DNA of 64,000 nucleotides from Treponema berlinense (GCF_900167025.1 NZ_FUXC01000002.1:62001-126000), one strand, 5' to 3'; positions 34,848 to 43,802 are shown, numbered from the stretch's first letter. A program made the numbers and translations. Notes: a model not told the origin generated them from the letters alone.

Positions 34848-36140
34848 ATGAATTGTTATTCAAATCTGAAAAAAACAAAAAAAACAGCGGAAAAAATTTG
34901 GAAAATTTTTCCGCTGTTTTTGACTTCTTTTTTTATTTTATCCTGCGCTTCAAAGGCTGAAAAGCAAAGATTGTACGAAATTGCAGTTCAAGATTCAAAA
35001 AAAACTGCAATCGAACAGTTTGTAAGCCAGTTGCCAGAAAACGTAAAGATTTCTCAGCTTTTTTTGGTTAACATCGAAGGAAACAAAAATTATTTTCCTG
35101 TCGAAAAAACAGGTTCGCTTTATGGCAAAAAAAACGAAGGCGAGCCTCTTCTTCCTGGTGGCTGTCTTTTTTTTAGCTATAATATTGCGGATTCTAAAGA
35201 GCAGGTTCGTTCGTTTATAAAGTCTATAAATTCATTTTATTCAAAAAATAACAACGTTCTTCCGTTTATCGCGGTTGATCAGGAAGGCGGTTCAGTCAAC
35301 CGTCTCCGAAAAATTACCGGAAATTTTCCTTCAGAAAAATATATTTCTCAAAATTTCGATGAGGCAAAAGCCCGGGAGCTTTATGAAAAACAGGCCAGTC
35401 AAATGGCAGAACTCGGTTTTAACTTGAACCTTGCGCCTGTTGTTGAAGTCGAGACTTTGGAAAATTCCGGTTTTTTGGACACGCGCTCTTTTGGTTCTCT
35501 TGAAAAAGTTCTTTTTTATGCGCCTTTGGAAATAAATGCCTTTGAAAATCAAAAAATTGCGACGGTTTTAAAGCATTTTCCGGGAAATTCAAATACCGAT
35601 CCTCATACAGGTCTTCCTGAAATAAAAATTTCTTCGGAAAGACTTAAAAATGAACTTCTTGAGCCGTTTAAAAAGCTTCTTCCTCTGTCTTCTTCTGTTC
35701 TTATGAGTCATGCGAGAATTACCGTTGAAGATGATCCTTCTTATTGCGATTCTTCAATTCCGGCCTGCATTTCAAAATTTTGGGTAACAAAAGTTTTGAG
35801 GGAGGATTTTGGTTTTGAGGGGCTTATTTTGAGCGATGATATTTTTATGGGCGCTTTGGCGGACAATGGTTTTTTGAGCGAAGATGCGGCGATTAGGGCG
35901 ATTGAGGCCGGTGTTAATATAATTATGCTGAGCGAAAAGCGTTTTGGTTCTGTTGCAAAAATTTTACTCAAAAAAGCATCTGAATCTCAAGAATTTAATC
36001 AAAAAATTCAAAAAAGCGTTCAAAAAATAATTGAATATAAAATTAAGGGCGGAGTTTTGGAACTTAGGCAGATTGATTTTGATTCAGACGGCAAAAAACT
36101 GAAAGTTCCGGCTTTTAAGGTTGTTGCTGCGGATTTTTAA
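34848..36140 (+). CDS. Glycoside hydrolase family 3 lipoprotein (NagZ-like)
   Basis: 430 aa. The N-terminus has a hydrophobic stretch ending in FILSCAS, a spirochaete-type lipobox, so it is likely membrane-anchored in the periplasm. AVDQEGGSVNRL (about 142-153), KHFPGNSNTDPHTGLP and LILSDDIFMGAL match GH3: the Asp of SDD is the nucleophile, and the DPHTG loop resembles the catalytic His loop of beta-N-acetylglucosaminidases such as NagZ. It may trim peptidoglycan fragments or dietary glycans. Only two bases separate it from the methyltransferase gene. Confidence 0.85.
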   Translation: MNCYSNLKKTKKTAEKIWKIFPLFLTSFFILSCASKAEKQRLYEIAVQDSKKTAIEQFVSQLPENVKISQLFLVNIEGNKNYFPVEKTGSLYGKKNEGEPLLPGGCLFFSYNIADSKEQVRSFIKSINSFYSKNNNVLPFIAVDQEGGSVNRLRKITGNFPSEKYISQNFDEAKARELYEKQASQMAELGFNLNLAPVVEVETLENSGFLDTRSFGSLEKVLFYAPLEINAFENQKIATVLKHFPGNSNTDPHTGLPEIKISSERLKNELLEPFKKLLPLSSSVLMSHARITVEDDPSYCDSSIPACISKFWVTKVLREDFGFEGLILSDDIFMGALADNGFLSEDAAIRAIEAGVNIIMLSEKRFGSVAKILLKKASESQEFNQKIQKSVQKIIEYKIKGGVLELRQIDFDSDGKKLKVPAFKVVAADF

Positions 36141-36142
36141 GA

Positions 36143-36967
36143 ATGAAACAAAAAGACAAAAAAAATAAACTTTCTGGAGCCGAAGGCTTTGATTCATATT
36201 ATTCAGAAATTTTTGGTTCAAGATGGAATTTGCTGAAGTCATCTCTTTACGGCGAAAACCAGCTTACGGAATTTAATGCCGGCGGAAGCGAAAGTTATTT
36301 TCTTGACAGTGCTTCTGTTCGCGCTGCTGTAACTCTTCCATTAAAAAATGCCAGGACTGTTTTGGACATGTGCGCCGCTCCTGGAGGGAAAACAATTGTC
36401 CTTGCAAGCTGTATGGAAGAAAATGCCGGACTTTTGGCAAATGAACGTTCTCCTGAGCGCAAAATACGCCTTTTTCATTCTGTGCAAAATTGTCTTCCAG
36501 AAAATGTAAAAAAACGTGTCAATGTAATCTGCAAAGACGGAGCTACACTTTGTCTTGCTGAATCAAACAGATTTGACCGAATTTTGCTCGACGCTCCATG
36601 TTCTTCCGAAAGGCATGTTCTTTGCGATTTGAATTATTTAAAAGACTGGTCGCCGTCGAGAATAAAAACTCTTGCAATCGCCCAGTGGTCGCTTTTGTCC
36701 TCTGCCTGGCGCATGCTCAATGTGGACGGCTATATGGTTTATTCAACCTGTGCCCTTAATCCGGACGAAAATGACAATATTATAAAAAAACTGTTAAAAA
36801 AATTTGATGATGTGGAAATTTGCGAGCCAAAAATTTCTTCAGATGTAAGCGGTTTTTGCAATGCGGTTTTGCCTGAGGGCGAAAAAACAGAATTTGGAAG
36901 CCATGTTTTGCCGGATTTCTGCAATGGAGCAGGGCCTCTTTATTTTTCGCTTTTGCATAAAATATAA
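36143..36967 (+). CDS. RsmB/NSUN-type RNA cytosine-C5 methyltransferase
   Basis: 274 aa. LDMCAAPGGKT (about 73-83) is the SAM-binding motif, RILLDAPCSSERH (145-157) holds the PCS cysteine, and YSTCALNP the TC cysteine: the two catalytic Cys of this family. It methylates rRNA or tRNA cytosines. An N-terminal PUA or NusB domain is missing, so it is the short form. The exact RNA target cannot be told. Confidence 0.88.
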   Translation: MKQKDKKNKLSGAEGFDSYYSEIFGSRWNLLKSSLYGENQLTEFNAGGSESYFLDSASVRAAVTLPLKNARTVLDMCAAPGGKTIVLASCMEENAGLLANERSPERKIRLFHSVQNCLPENVKKRVNVICKDGATLCLAESNRFDRILLDAPCSSERHVLCDLNYLKDWSPSRIKTLAIAQWSLLSSAWRMLNVDGYMVYSTCALNPDENDNIIKKLLKKFDDVEICEPKISSDVSGFCNAVLPEGEKTEFGSHVLPDFCNGAGPLYFSLLHKI

Positions 36968-37013
36968 AAAAATGAACAAAATAATGAAGCTAAAATACTA
37001 AAATAATAGAAGA

Positions 37014-37027
37014 ACTTAAATTTAAGT
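37014..37027. promoter_or_regulatory. Perfect 14-bp palindrome upstream of the HD-GYP gene
   Basis: ACTTAAATTTAAGT lies 44 bp before the start codon. It is placed like an operator. No regulator is identified. Confidence 0.3.
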
Positions 37028-37070
37028 GTTAAAATGTTGATGGTTTATTTTAAAAATTGAGAGGAAAGAG

Positions 37071-38327
37071 ATGTCTTCAACTACAAAGGAACAGAAACTT
37101 CAGAGCCTTATCGAAATGGAGCGAATGCTAAATGAAATTCAGGATTTGGATGTTCTTCTGGAAAGAATTTTAACGGAAGCAAGAAAAATTGTTCATGCAG
37201 ATGCCGGTTCAATTTATGTAGTTGAAGGAAATAATTTAAGAATAAAATATGCGCAAAATGATACCCAGTTAAAAACTGTTCCTGCCGGCTCAAAAATTCC
37301 TTATGTTTCTTTTTCTTTTCCTATTTCAAAAAAATCGATTGCCGGTTACTGCGTAGTTTCCGGAGAACCTGTAAATATTGCCGATGCGTATAACCTTTCT
37401 GAAGACGTGCCGTTTTCGTTCAACAGGGCGACGGACGAAGAAACAGGCTATCGCTCAACCTCAATGTTTTGTATTCCTTTAAAAATTGCCAGCGGAAAAA
37501 TTCTTGGAGTTCTCCAGATTATAAACGCGCAGGATGAAAACGGAAATGTAATTCCTTTTGACTCCGATTCTGAGCTTTATATTACTCACTTTGCGGCAAG
37601 TGCGGTTCAGGCTCTGGAACACGCCCGCCTTATCGGAAATATGATAAAATCGCTTCAGCTTATGGCGCAGTTTCGGGATCCGAAAGAAACTTTTAAGCAT
37701 GTCGAAAGAGTCTCTTCGTTTGCGATTGAAATTTATGACCGCTGGGCAGCGAATAATAACGTTCCATTTTTTGAACAGCAAAAATACCGCGATAATTTAA
37801 AGATTGCCGCAAAATGCCACGATTTTGGAAAAGTTGCCGTTCAAGATGCAATCCTCAAAAAAATAACGCCGCGCTTGACTTGTGACGAGCGCAACATTAT
37901 GAAAGGCCATACTTGCGCCGGAGCCTTGATTTTTAATGAACCTGAATCCGCCCTCGAAGAAATGTGCCGCGATGTTGCATTGAGACATCACGAATGGTGG
38001 GACGGTCAGGACAAAGGTTATCCTGGAGATTTTGATTTTTCAAAATATGAGCCAGGAATGGCTATTCCTCAGGCAAAACCCTTAAAAGGCGAGGAAATTC
38101 CTCTTTCTGCGAGAATTGTTTCGATTGCCGATGTTTTTGACGCTTTAAGCCACAAACGCGCCTATAAAAGCGCCTGGTCTCTGGAGGATTCCTTTTTTGA
38201 AATTGAAAAACTTTCTGGTAATCAGTTTGATCCAGAACTGGTAAAGGCTTTTTTGCAGATAAAAGACCGGATTATTGCAATCAATTCTGCGTTTGTGGCA
38301 AATGGCTCTGTTGAGGACATTGACTGA
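37071..38327 (+). CDS. GAF domain plus HD-GYP phosphodiesterase
   Basis: 418 aa: a GAF sensor domain at about 25-185 and an HD-GYP domain from about 200. HD at 250-251 (KCHDFGK), HHEWWDGQDKGYP (about 304-316) and a final DVFDALSHKRAYK match HD-GYP, which hydrolyses cyclic di-GMP. Between DG and the next helix there is a longer loop than usual. It probably couples an intracellular or redox signal at GAF to c-di-GMP turnover. GAGAGGAAAG precedes the ATG. Confidence 0.92.
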   Translation: MSSTTKEQKLQSLIEMERMLNEIQDLDVLLERILTEARKIVHADAGSIYVVEGNNLRIKYAQNDTQLKTVPAGSKIPYVSFSFPISKKSIAGYCVVSGEPVNIADAYNLSEDVPFSFNRATDEETGYRSTSMFCIPLKIASGKILGVLQIINAQDENGNVIPFDSDSELYITHFAASAVQALEHARLIGNMIKSLQLMAQFRDPKETFKHVERVSSFAIEIYDRWAANNNVPFFEQQKYRDNLKIAAKCHDFGKVAVQDAILKKITPRLTCDERNIMKGHTCAGALIFNEPESALEEMCRDVALRHHEWWDGQDKGYPGDFDFSKYEPGMAIPQAKPLKGEEIPLSARIVSIADVFDALSHKRAYKSAWSLEDSFFEIEKLSGNQFDPELVKAFLQIKDRIIAINSAFVANGSVEDID

Positions 38328-38332
38328 TATTT

Positions 38333-38818
38333 TTAGTTCTTTTTTGAAAAATTTTCGTTTACGATAAGCTGGCTTGTTTTTCGTTCAAAACAGTCTGCAA
38401 ATTTTTTTAATTCTCTGTTGCCGTAACGGCTTGCATTTTTTTCTGAAAGCCCAAGCTGTGCAAGATTGAGATTGAAATTTCTTTCGCTCAGTCGTTCGTG
38501 TATATTGTCCTTTGTAAAAACCGTTCCGCGGTCGTTCATTACGAAGATTCCTTTTTCTACGAGCCGTCCTGCAAACGGAATGTCCCTCGTAATTACAATG
38601 TCGTTTTTTTCTGCATTTTCAAAAATAAAATTATCGGCGGCACCTTCCTTTTTTTCGCAGATAATCATTTTAAAAAGAGGATTGTTTTTTGGATGGGAAA
38701 TTTCATGGTTTGCGACAAAACTAACATTTAAGTTTTTTGCTTTTGCCATGTCGATTACGTAATTTTTTACAGGAAGAGGGCAGGAATCGGCATCTATCCA
38801 GATGAAAAAAGAATACAT
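38333..38818 (-). CDS. YaiI/YqxD family protein (DUF188)
   Basis: 161 aa. IWIDADSCPLPVKNYVI at the start, VITRDIPFAGRLVEKGIFVMNDRG in the middle and the C-terminal helix are those of the YaiI/YqxD (DUF188) family, a PIN-like nuclease fold with conserved Asp residues. Function is unknown. It is the last gene of the infC operon, 12 bp after zapA, and converges with the HD-GYP gene. Confidence 0.88.
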   Translation of the reverse strand: MYSFFIWIDADSCPLPVKNYVIDMAKAKNLNVSFVANHEISHPKNNPLFKMIICEKKEGAADNFIFENAEKNDIVITRDIPFAGRLVEKGIFVMNDRGTVFTKDNIHERLSERNFNLNLAQLGLSEKNASRYGNRELKKFADCFERKTSQLIVNENFSKKN

Positions 38819-38830
38819 TTTTTTTGTAAC

Positions 38831-39130
38831 CTATGCTTTTAAAACCTGATCAAGTTTTTTTATCATTTCGGAAGCCAGTTTTTCTGCTTTTTCGTTGCTA
38901 AGCGAAGGTTTTTGAGAAACTGCGCTTTTTGATTTTTCTTTGTAGAGCTCGTCGCAGAGCATTATTCCTGCGAGAATTGAAATGTGAAGCTCGGATTTTA
39001 ACATTCCGCTTTTTTGAATTTCGTCCACGATATTTTTATAATAGCCAAGCAACTTTTTGAGATAGTCATCGTCTTCACTTGCTTTTATTGAAAAAGATGT
39101 TCCTAAAAGCTCTATCTTCAATGTTCCCAT
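38831..39130 (-). CDS. zapA: Cell division protein ZapA
   Basis: 99 aa. LLGTSFSIKASEDDDYLKKLLGYYKNIV is the ZapA N-terminal domain and the helix from about 43 continues as LHISILAGIMLCDELYKEK. ZapA crosslinks FtsZ protofilaments. ftsZ itself is encoded at 52319 in this window. The gene lies 21 bp after the coiled-coil gene in the ribosomal operon. Confidence 0.85.
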   Translation of the reverse strand: MGTLKIELLGTSFSIKASEDDDYLKKLLGYYKNIVDEIQKSGMLKSELHISILAGIMLCDELYKEKSKSAVSQKPSLSNEKAEKLASEMIKKLDQVLKA

Positions 39131-39151
39131 TAAACTGCCTTTTTTGGTTGA

Positions 39152-39655
39152 TTAAAAAATATCAAATGACGGCTGAATTGTCTCTGGTGTTTCAGAAGAT
39201 TCTTCGTTTTTAACTGAATTTTCCTGTTCTGGCTGCTGGGCTTGAACTGGAGTTGCCGTATCAAACGAGTGCTGGGCAGGCTCTTCTTGAATTGAATTGT
39301 TTTCTGTGTTTTTTTGTTCTGAATGATTTTGAACTGAAGCCTGTTCTGTAGTTTTGTCTGCCTGCTGAACCGGCATCTGCGGTTGTTTTTGTACAGACGC
39401 TTGAACGGCTGCTGTTGCCGTATGAACTGCATTTTCTACAGCATTTAAACGTTCAAGCGCCTTTAAGATTCCTTCCTCGATCTTGCCCTGGTCTGTCTGA
39501 AAACTAGAAAATTGCTCCGTTTTTGCTGAAAGTGCGTTTGTGAGCTCTGCGCATTTTCTACGCAAAGCAGCATTTTCCGCATTAAGCTGTACGATTTTCG
39601 CAACAGCATTTTCTACTTTTTCTTCAAGAAGAATGACTTGATCGAGTGAAATCAT
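39152..39655 (-). CDS. Coiled-coil protein of unknown function, ZapB-like
   Basis: 167 aa: a coiled coil at about 5-60 (VILLEEKVENAVAKIVQLNAE) followed by a long low-complexity Gln/Glu/Ser/Thr/Pro tail that ends in PSFDIF. The N-terminal coiled coil plus the position before zapA suggest a ZapB-like division partner, but no family motif is certain. The disordered tail may be a flexible tether. Confidence 0.6.
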   Translation of the reverse strand: MISLDQVILLEEKVENAVAKIVQLNAENAALRRKCAELTNALSAKTEQFSSFQTDQGKIEEGILKALERLNAVENAVHTATAAVQASVQKQPQMPVQQADKTTEQASVQNHSEQKNTENNSIQEEPAQHSFDTATPVQAQQPEQENSVKNEESSETPETIQPSFDIF

Positions 39656-39673
39656 TTTTACGTCTCCGTAAAA

Positions 39674-40033
39674 TTATTTGCTGAGTGCTTTTTTAGCAAC
39701 TTCAACAACAGCTTTGAAAGCTGCCGGGTCTTCAATAGCCATGTTTGAAAGAGCCTTGCGGTTCAATGTTACACCTGCTTTGTTAAGACCATCGATAAAG
39801 CGTGAGTAAGAAAGACCTTCATCACGAACTGCTGCGTTGATACGTGCAATCCACAACTGGCGGAAATCGCCTTTGCGGTCGCGGCGGTCAACATAAGCGT
39901 GGCGAAGAGCCTTTACAACAGCGTCTTTTGCTGCTTTGTAGTTTGTTCCGCGACGTCCAGTAAATCCGCTTGCGAGTTTAAGAATCTTTGAACGGCGGTT
40001 ATTGCGTTTTGTTCCATCTATTGCTCTAGACAT
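39674..40033 (-). CDS. rplT: 50S ribosomal protein L20
   Basis: 119 aa. The basic N-terminus [37 protein letters not shown] binds 23S r[25 protein letters not shown] is the strongly conserved middle. Third gene of infC-rpmI-rplT. TCTCC on the plus strand is the complementary ribosome binding site before its ATG. Confidence 0.98.
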   Translation of the reverse strand: MSRAIDGTKRNNRRSKILKLASGFTGRRGTNYKAAKDAVVKALRHAYVDRRDRKGDFRQLWIARINAAVRDEGLSYSRFIDGLNKAGVTLNRKALSNMAIEDPAAFKAVVEVAKKALSK

Positions 40034-40058
40034 TTTATTCTCCTTTAATTAGCGGTTA

Positions 40059-40259
40059 TTAGCCGTATGGAAGCTGCTGTTTGCGGATTCTTGCTGCTGA
40101 ATCTTCAGAAAGAATTCCAGCACCACGAAGGTGCATCTTACGTTTTGGTGATTTCTTAGTCAAAATATGACGAAGATTCATTTTCTTGTACTTTACTTTG
40201 CCAGTTCCAGTAAGAGAGAATCTCTTAGCTGAGGCTTTCTTTGTCTTCATCTTAGGCAT
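40059..40259 (-). CDS. rpmI: 50S ribosomal protein L35
   Basis: 66 aa with the typical [21 protein letters not shown] start and KRKMHLRG motif. Second gene of infC-rpmI-rplT. Confidence 0.97.
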   Translation of the reverse strand: MPKMKTKKASAKRFSLTGTGKVKYKKMNLRHILTKKSPKRKMHLRGAGILSEDSAARIRKQQLPYG

Positions 40260-40278
40260 TTTACTTTACCTCATTCCT

Positions 40279-40806
40279 TTACTTGACTTTCGAATTTAAG
40301 GTCATAGACATGAAACGGCCTTCCATTGCTGGAGCCTTTTCGATTACGTATGAACCTTCACGAAGTCTTTTTTCTACTTCCTTCAGGACATCAAATCCAA
40401 GTTCTGTGTGGGCAAGTTCACGTCCGCGGAAACGGATCGTTACTTTTACCTTGTTACCGTCATCAAGGAATTCCTGAATGTGTTTTGCCTTAGTGTCAAG
40501 GTCGCCTGCGCCGATTTTTGGCTGCATGCGGATTTCCTTGTTCTTAAGGGCTTTTTGGTTCTTGCGGGAATCACGGAGTCTTTTTTCCTGCTCGTACCGA
40601 TACTTACCAAAGTTAAGAATCTTGCAAACCGGTGGATTTGCGTTAGGGGACACTTCAACAAGGTCGAGATTTCTCTCTTTTGCTAATTCCAGTGCGTCGC
40701 GAGTTGAAATAATTTTTACTTCACTCTTTTCACCTTCACCATCAATCAAACGAACTTCACGAACACGAATCTGTTCATTGATTCTTAAACCTTTAATGTC
40801 TGCCAA
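40279..40806 (-). CDS. infC: Translation initiation factor IF-3
   Basis: 175 aa from TTG 40804-40806, which follows a strong AGGAGGA site at a 3-nt spacing; the frame is open further but nothing before the TTG looks like IF-3. [22 protein letters not shown] is the conserved N-domain opening, then [22 protein letters not shown] linker, and the C-domain ends in [17 protein letters not shown]...EG. IF-3 checks initiator tRNA on the 30S subunit. A non-ATG start is a familiar autoregulatory trait of infC. Confidence 0.96.
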   Translation of the reverse strand: MADIKGLRINEQIRVREVRLIDGEGEKSEVKIISTRDALELAKERNLDLVEVSPNANPPVCKILNFGKYRYEQEKRLRDSRKNQKALKNKEIRMQPKIGAGDLDTKAKHIQEFLDDGNKVKVTIRFRGRELAHTELGFDVLKEVEKRLREGSYVIEKAPAMEGRFMSMTLNSKVK

Positions 40807-40816
40807 CGTTCCTCCT

Positions 40817-40834
40817 AGTGTTTTACAAAACACT
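40817..40834. promoter_or_regulatory. Palindrome next to the infC ribosome binding site
   Basis: AGTGTTTT and AAAACACT flank two bases and end immediately before AGGAGGA on the minus strand. It can form an 8-bp hairpin in the mRNA beside the infC start. Confidence 0.45.
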
Positions 40835-40853
40835 TGTATCAATAAGTCTTTAC

Positions 40854-40883
40854 ATAATATCAAATTCTGAGATTCTTTGTCTA
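40854..40883 (-). promoter_or_regulatory. Promoter of the infC operon
   Basis: On the minus strand TAGACA (40883-40878), 18-nt spacer, TATTAT (40859-40854). Confidence 0.4.
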
Positions 40884-40955
40884 GTTGTTTTTTCTCTGTT
40901 TTTGTATCCGATATATTGAAAAAATAGAACTTTGCTGATATTTTTTATTACACCT

Positions 40956-41594
40956 ATGTATTTGTTTCCTTTTTTATTGTTTCCAATAGTAACTTTTTTT
41001 AAGGCGTGTTCTGATTATAAAAGATTAGGTTTTGAATACTTAAAAAGCCGTTTTTTAGTTGTGCTTTTTGGCGCTTTGAGCGGATGCGCGCTCTGTGCAA
41101 TTTTTGAATTCTGTATTTTTGTTCCGGAATATCAGGGAACTGACCCTGCGTTTTTCTTTTTGTTGCAGTGGATTTTTAGTTTTTTTATTCCCGCCCTGTT
41201 TTTTGTGTTTTTTATTTTGTGGTCGAACGATGAATGGCAGGTAAGAATCGACGGCTTTTTGTATTTTCTTCTTCCTTTTTTGTGCGTTTATGTTCCGTTT
41301 TGGATTTTTACAAAAACTGCGGAGTTTTCGTTCTTTGTGCTTTTTGTTTTGCCGGTGATGTTCCTTTTGGCAGTTTTTGCGCTTGAGACGGACGTCAAGG
41401 CTTTTTATTTGAACTTGAAAGGCAGGTCTGCAAAATTTGTGCTTAACGGTTTTTTGATTTTGGCTGAGTCCGTTTTTGCTTCGCTTGTTATGACTCTTTA
41501 TTATTTTGATTTTGACTGGTGGATCTGGATTTCTGTCTGCGCTGTTTTTTCAGTTTTGTGTCTTTTTAGATTTGGCTTTAAGTTGAAAAAATAG
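40956..41594 (+). CDS. Multi-pass membrane protein of unknown function
   Basis: 212 aa from ATG 40956; a TTG at 40932 is the alternative. Six or more Phe-rich hydrophobic helices, no recognised motif. Segments lie at about 1-18, 35-57, 70-92, 103-120, 125-142, 160-182 and 185-203. No ribosome binding site is obvious for either start. It ends 24 bp before a GC-rich element and a terminator. I do not recognise the family. Confidence 0.6.
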   Translation: MYLFPFLLFPIVTFFKACSDYKRLGFEYLKSRFLVVLFGALSGCALCAIFEFCIFVPEYQGTDPAFFFLLQWIFSFFIPALFFVFFILWSNDEWQVRIDGFLYFLLPFLCVYVPFWIFTKTAEFSFFVLFVLPVMFLLAVFALETDVKAFYLNLKGRSAKFVLNGFLILAESVFASLVMTLYYFDFDWWIWISVCAVFSVLCLFRFGFKLKK

Positions 41595-41617
41595 TTTTTT
41601 TTAAGAAAAATGCGCTC

Positions 41618-41700
41618 CGTTCCGCAGTGGCGGCAAAGCCGGTCCGAAGGACTGAGGGTTACCGAACCACGGAGAAACGCTGGACGGCAGAATTTGCGCC
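41618..41700 (-). repeat. GC-rich intergenic element related to family 1
   Basis: On the minus strand it contains GGTTCGGTAACCCTCAGTCC, close to GGTTCGGTAGCCCTCATTGC of copy A at 3293. It sits between two converging genes. Confidence 0.5.
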
Positions 41701-41710
41701 TGAAAAAAAC

Positions 41711-41772
41711 AAAAAGGCTGTCAAAAGCAGTGCCTGTAAAAAACTGGCATTTGCTTTGAACAGCCTTTTTTT
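41711..41772. terminator. Bidirectional terminator between the membrane protein and fba
   Basis: AAAGGCTGT at the left pairs with ACAGCCTTT at the right and the inner CAAAAGCA...TGCCTG/CTGGCA...TGCTTTG arms extend the stem. A and T tracts flank both sides. Confidence 0.8.
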
Positions 41773-41790
41773 ATTAAGAAGCGGCAAATC

Positions 41791-42789
41791 CTAGTCGAGC
41801 GCGTGTCCTGCTGAGCCTAAAACGTCGATGTTTTTGTGCATGTACATTTTTTTGAGCTCGTCGCGGGCAGGTCCAAGGTATTTTCTAGGGTCAAATTCGC
41901 CCGGGTTTTCTGCAAGGACTTTGCGGACAATTGCTGTCATTGCAAGGCGGCCGTCTGAGTCGATGTTGATTTTGCAAACGGCTGATTTTGCTGCCTTTCG
42001 GAGCTGCTCTTCAGGAATTCCCACGGAATCTGGAATTTTTCCGCCGTACTGTTCAATCATTTTTACATACTGGATTGGTACGGAAGATGAGCCGTGCAGT
42101 ACAATCGGGAATCCTGGAAGCTGTTTTTCGATTTCTGCGAGAACGTCGAATGCGAGTGGCGGTGGAATTAAAATTCCGTCGGCGTTGCGTGTGCACTGCT
42201 CCGGAGTGAATTTGCAGCGGCCGTGAGAGGTTCCAATCGAAATTGCGAGGGAATCGCAGCCTGTTTTGCGTGTAAAGTCTACGACTTCTTCTGGTTTTGT
42301 GTAGTGGCTTTCTGCCGCGCTTACTTCGTCTTCAACTCCGGCTAGAACGCCGAGTTCTGCTTCTACGGTAACGTCGAATTTATGTGCGTAGTCAACGACC
42401 TGTTTTGTGAGCGCAATGTTTTCTTCGTATGGAAGTGAAGAGCCGTCAATCATAACTGAAGAAAAGCCGTTGTCGATACAGTCTTTTGCTACTTCAAAGT
42501 TAGGACCGTGGTCAAGATGAAGAACGATTGGAATATCGCAGCCGAGTTCATGAGCGTATTCAACTGCGCCGCGGGCAAGATTTCTGAGGATGAATTTGTC
42601 TGCATACTGGCGGGCGCCTTTTGAAACCTGAAGAATTACAGGAGATTTTGTTTCTACACAGGCCTGGATAATTGCCTGCATCTGTTCCATGTTGTTGAAG
42701 TTGTAGGCAGGAATTGCATATCCGCCTTTTATTGCCTTCGCGAAAATATCGCGGGTGTTTACGAGTCCTAAATCTTTGTAATTTACCAT
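41791..42789 (-). CDS. fba: Class II fructose-bisphosphate aldolase
   Basis: 332 aa. It cleaves fructose 1,6-bisphosphate in glycolysis, zinc-dependent. HLDHGPNFEVA (about 91-101) holds the first zinc-binding His, EAELGVLAG the second ligand region, SIGTSHGRCKF the next His, and VLHGSSSVP the phosphate site. Adjacent to the flaA pair, an arrangement also found in T. pallidum as far as I recall. GGAGG lies in front of its ATG. Confidence 0.95.
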   Translation of the reverse strand: MVNYKDLGLVNTRDIFAKAIKGGYAIPAYNFNNMEQMQAIIQACVETKSPVILQVSKGARQYADKFILRNLARGAVEYAHELGCDIPIVLHLDHGPNFEVAKDCIDNGFSSVMIDGSSLPYEENIALTKQVVDYAHKFDVTVEAELGVLAGVEDEVSAAESHYTKPEEVVDFTRKTGCDSLAISIGTSHGRCKFTPEQCTRNADGILIPPPLAFDVLAEIEKQLPGFPIVLHGSSSVPIQYVKMIEQYGGKIPDSVGIPEEQLRKAAKSAVCKINIDSDGRLAMTAIVRKVLAENPGEFDPRKYLGPARDELKKMYMHKNIDVLGSAGHALD

Positions 42790-42897
42790 AAACTTTTACG
42801 CCTCCATTGGTGTTGTTCTCTTGTCTTTATTATGCAGCGTCAGAAACGAAAAATCAAGTTAAGAAGAAAATGCGCAGATTTGTGTAAAGTTTTTGGG

Positions 42898-42988
42898 TTT
42901 TAGAAAATAATGATGCTAAAAGAGTTTGACAAAGGACAAAGAGAAAAATATAATTTGAAATGTTGTATAATTATTTTAGAAAATAATG
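42898..42988. promoter_or_regulatory. Repeated AT palindromes flanking the flaA promoter
   Basis: TTTTAGAAAATAATG occurs exactly at 42898-42912 and again at 42974-42988. The second copy extends to a perfect palindrome ATTATTTT-AG-AAAATAAT (42970-42987). The promoter lies between them, so both are candidate binding sites for a regulator. Confidence 0.4.
42926..42954 (+). promoter_or_regulatory. Consensus sigma70 promoter of the flaA pair
   Basis: TTGACA (42926-42931), 17-nt spacer, TATAAT (42949-42954): both boxes are perfect. The start site near 42961 gives a leader of about 80 nt. Confidence 0.85.
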
Positions 42989-43004
42989 CCGATAACTAAA
43001 TTGT

Positions 43005-43023
43005 CGTATTATCAAGTAATACG
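43005..43023 (+). promoter_or_regulatory. Hairpin just before the flaA ribosome binding site
   Basis: CGTATTA and TAATACG pair around TCAAG, ending 3 nt before GAAGGAG. It could influence translation or mRNA stability. Confidence 0.4.
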
Positions 43024-43040
43024 CATGAAGGAGTTTTTAG

Positions 43041-43802
43041 ATGAAAAAAAGCGTTGTTGCTTTAACTAGTCTTGCTCTTCTTTTTGGATTCTGTGCTCCG
43101 GTATTTGCACAGCCAAGCAGCAGGGCGGTAGAAACTTTTATTGTTGATGATTTTGACAATAAAGGTGAAAAAAATGCATACCAGAATATGGCTGGTACTG
43201 AGTTGTGGACTTGGGGTGTTCAGACAAGCCGTTTCATTGAAGAAGGCTTTCCGAAAAAAGATTTTGTGCCTGGACAGCCAAATTCTCTTAGAGTTTTAAA
43301 TAGAGATAAAAATGCTGAGCCTAAGGTTCTCGGTATAAAAACTAAATTTGCCCGCAAGGGAGAAAACTGGTTTGAACTTTATCCTGAAGTTGATGGAAAA
43401 CCTTACGAAATTCCTTTTGTTGGAACTTGTACACAGATTGATTTCTGGGTTTGGGGCGCGAACTATCTTTATTACATCGATATTCTTGTCCGTGACTCTG
43501 ATGGCCGCGTTCATACTCTTCCTGCAGGAAACCTTGCGTTTAACGGCTGGAAAAATGTTATCGTAACAGTTCCAACTTCAATCCGTCAGCACTCAAGACT
43601 CCGCAGCGGTCCTGATACAATGATGTTTGTTGGTTTTAGAGTACGCACTGATCCAGATGAATTTGTAGATGATTTTAACATCTTCTTCGATCAGCTTAAA
43701 TATACGACAAATACTTTGAGCAATATTTTTGATGGATATGAACTTAAAGATATTGATTTTGGTGATTCATCATCAAGCTCAAGCAGTGAGGATGCAAAAT
43801 AA
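43041..43802 (+). CDS. Flagellar filament outer layer protein FlaA (first copy)
   Basis: 253 aa with a signal peptide (about 1-23, ending APVFA). FlaA forms the sheath around the FlaB core of spirochaete periplasmic flagella. ETFIVDDFDN, GTELWTWGVQTSRFIEEGFPK, IDFWVWGANYLYYIDILVRDSDGRVHTLPAGNLAFNGWK are the FlaA family blocks. The C-terminus is a Ser/Glu tail with nine consecutive serines interrupted by none. The next flaA-like gene overlaps its stop by one base. Confidence 0.92.
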   Translation: MKKSVVALTSLALLFGFCAPVFAQPSSRAVETFIVDDFDNKGEKNAYQNMAGTELWTWGVQTSRFIEEGFPKKDFVPGQPNSLRVLNRDKNAEPKVLGIKTKFARKGENWFELYPEVDGKPYEIPFVGTCTQIDFWVWGANYLYYIDILVRDSDGRVHTLPAGNLAFNGWKNVIVTVPTSIRQHSRLRSGPDTMMFVGFRVRTDPDEFVDDFNIFFDQLKYTTNTLSNIFDGYELKDIDFGDSSSSSSSEDAK

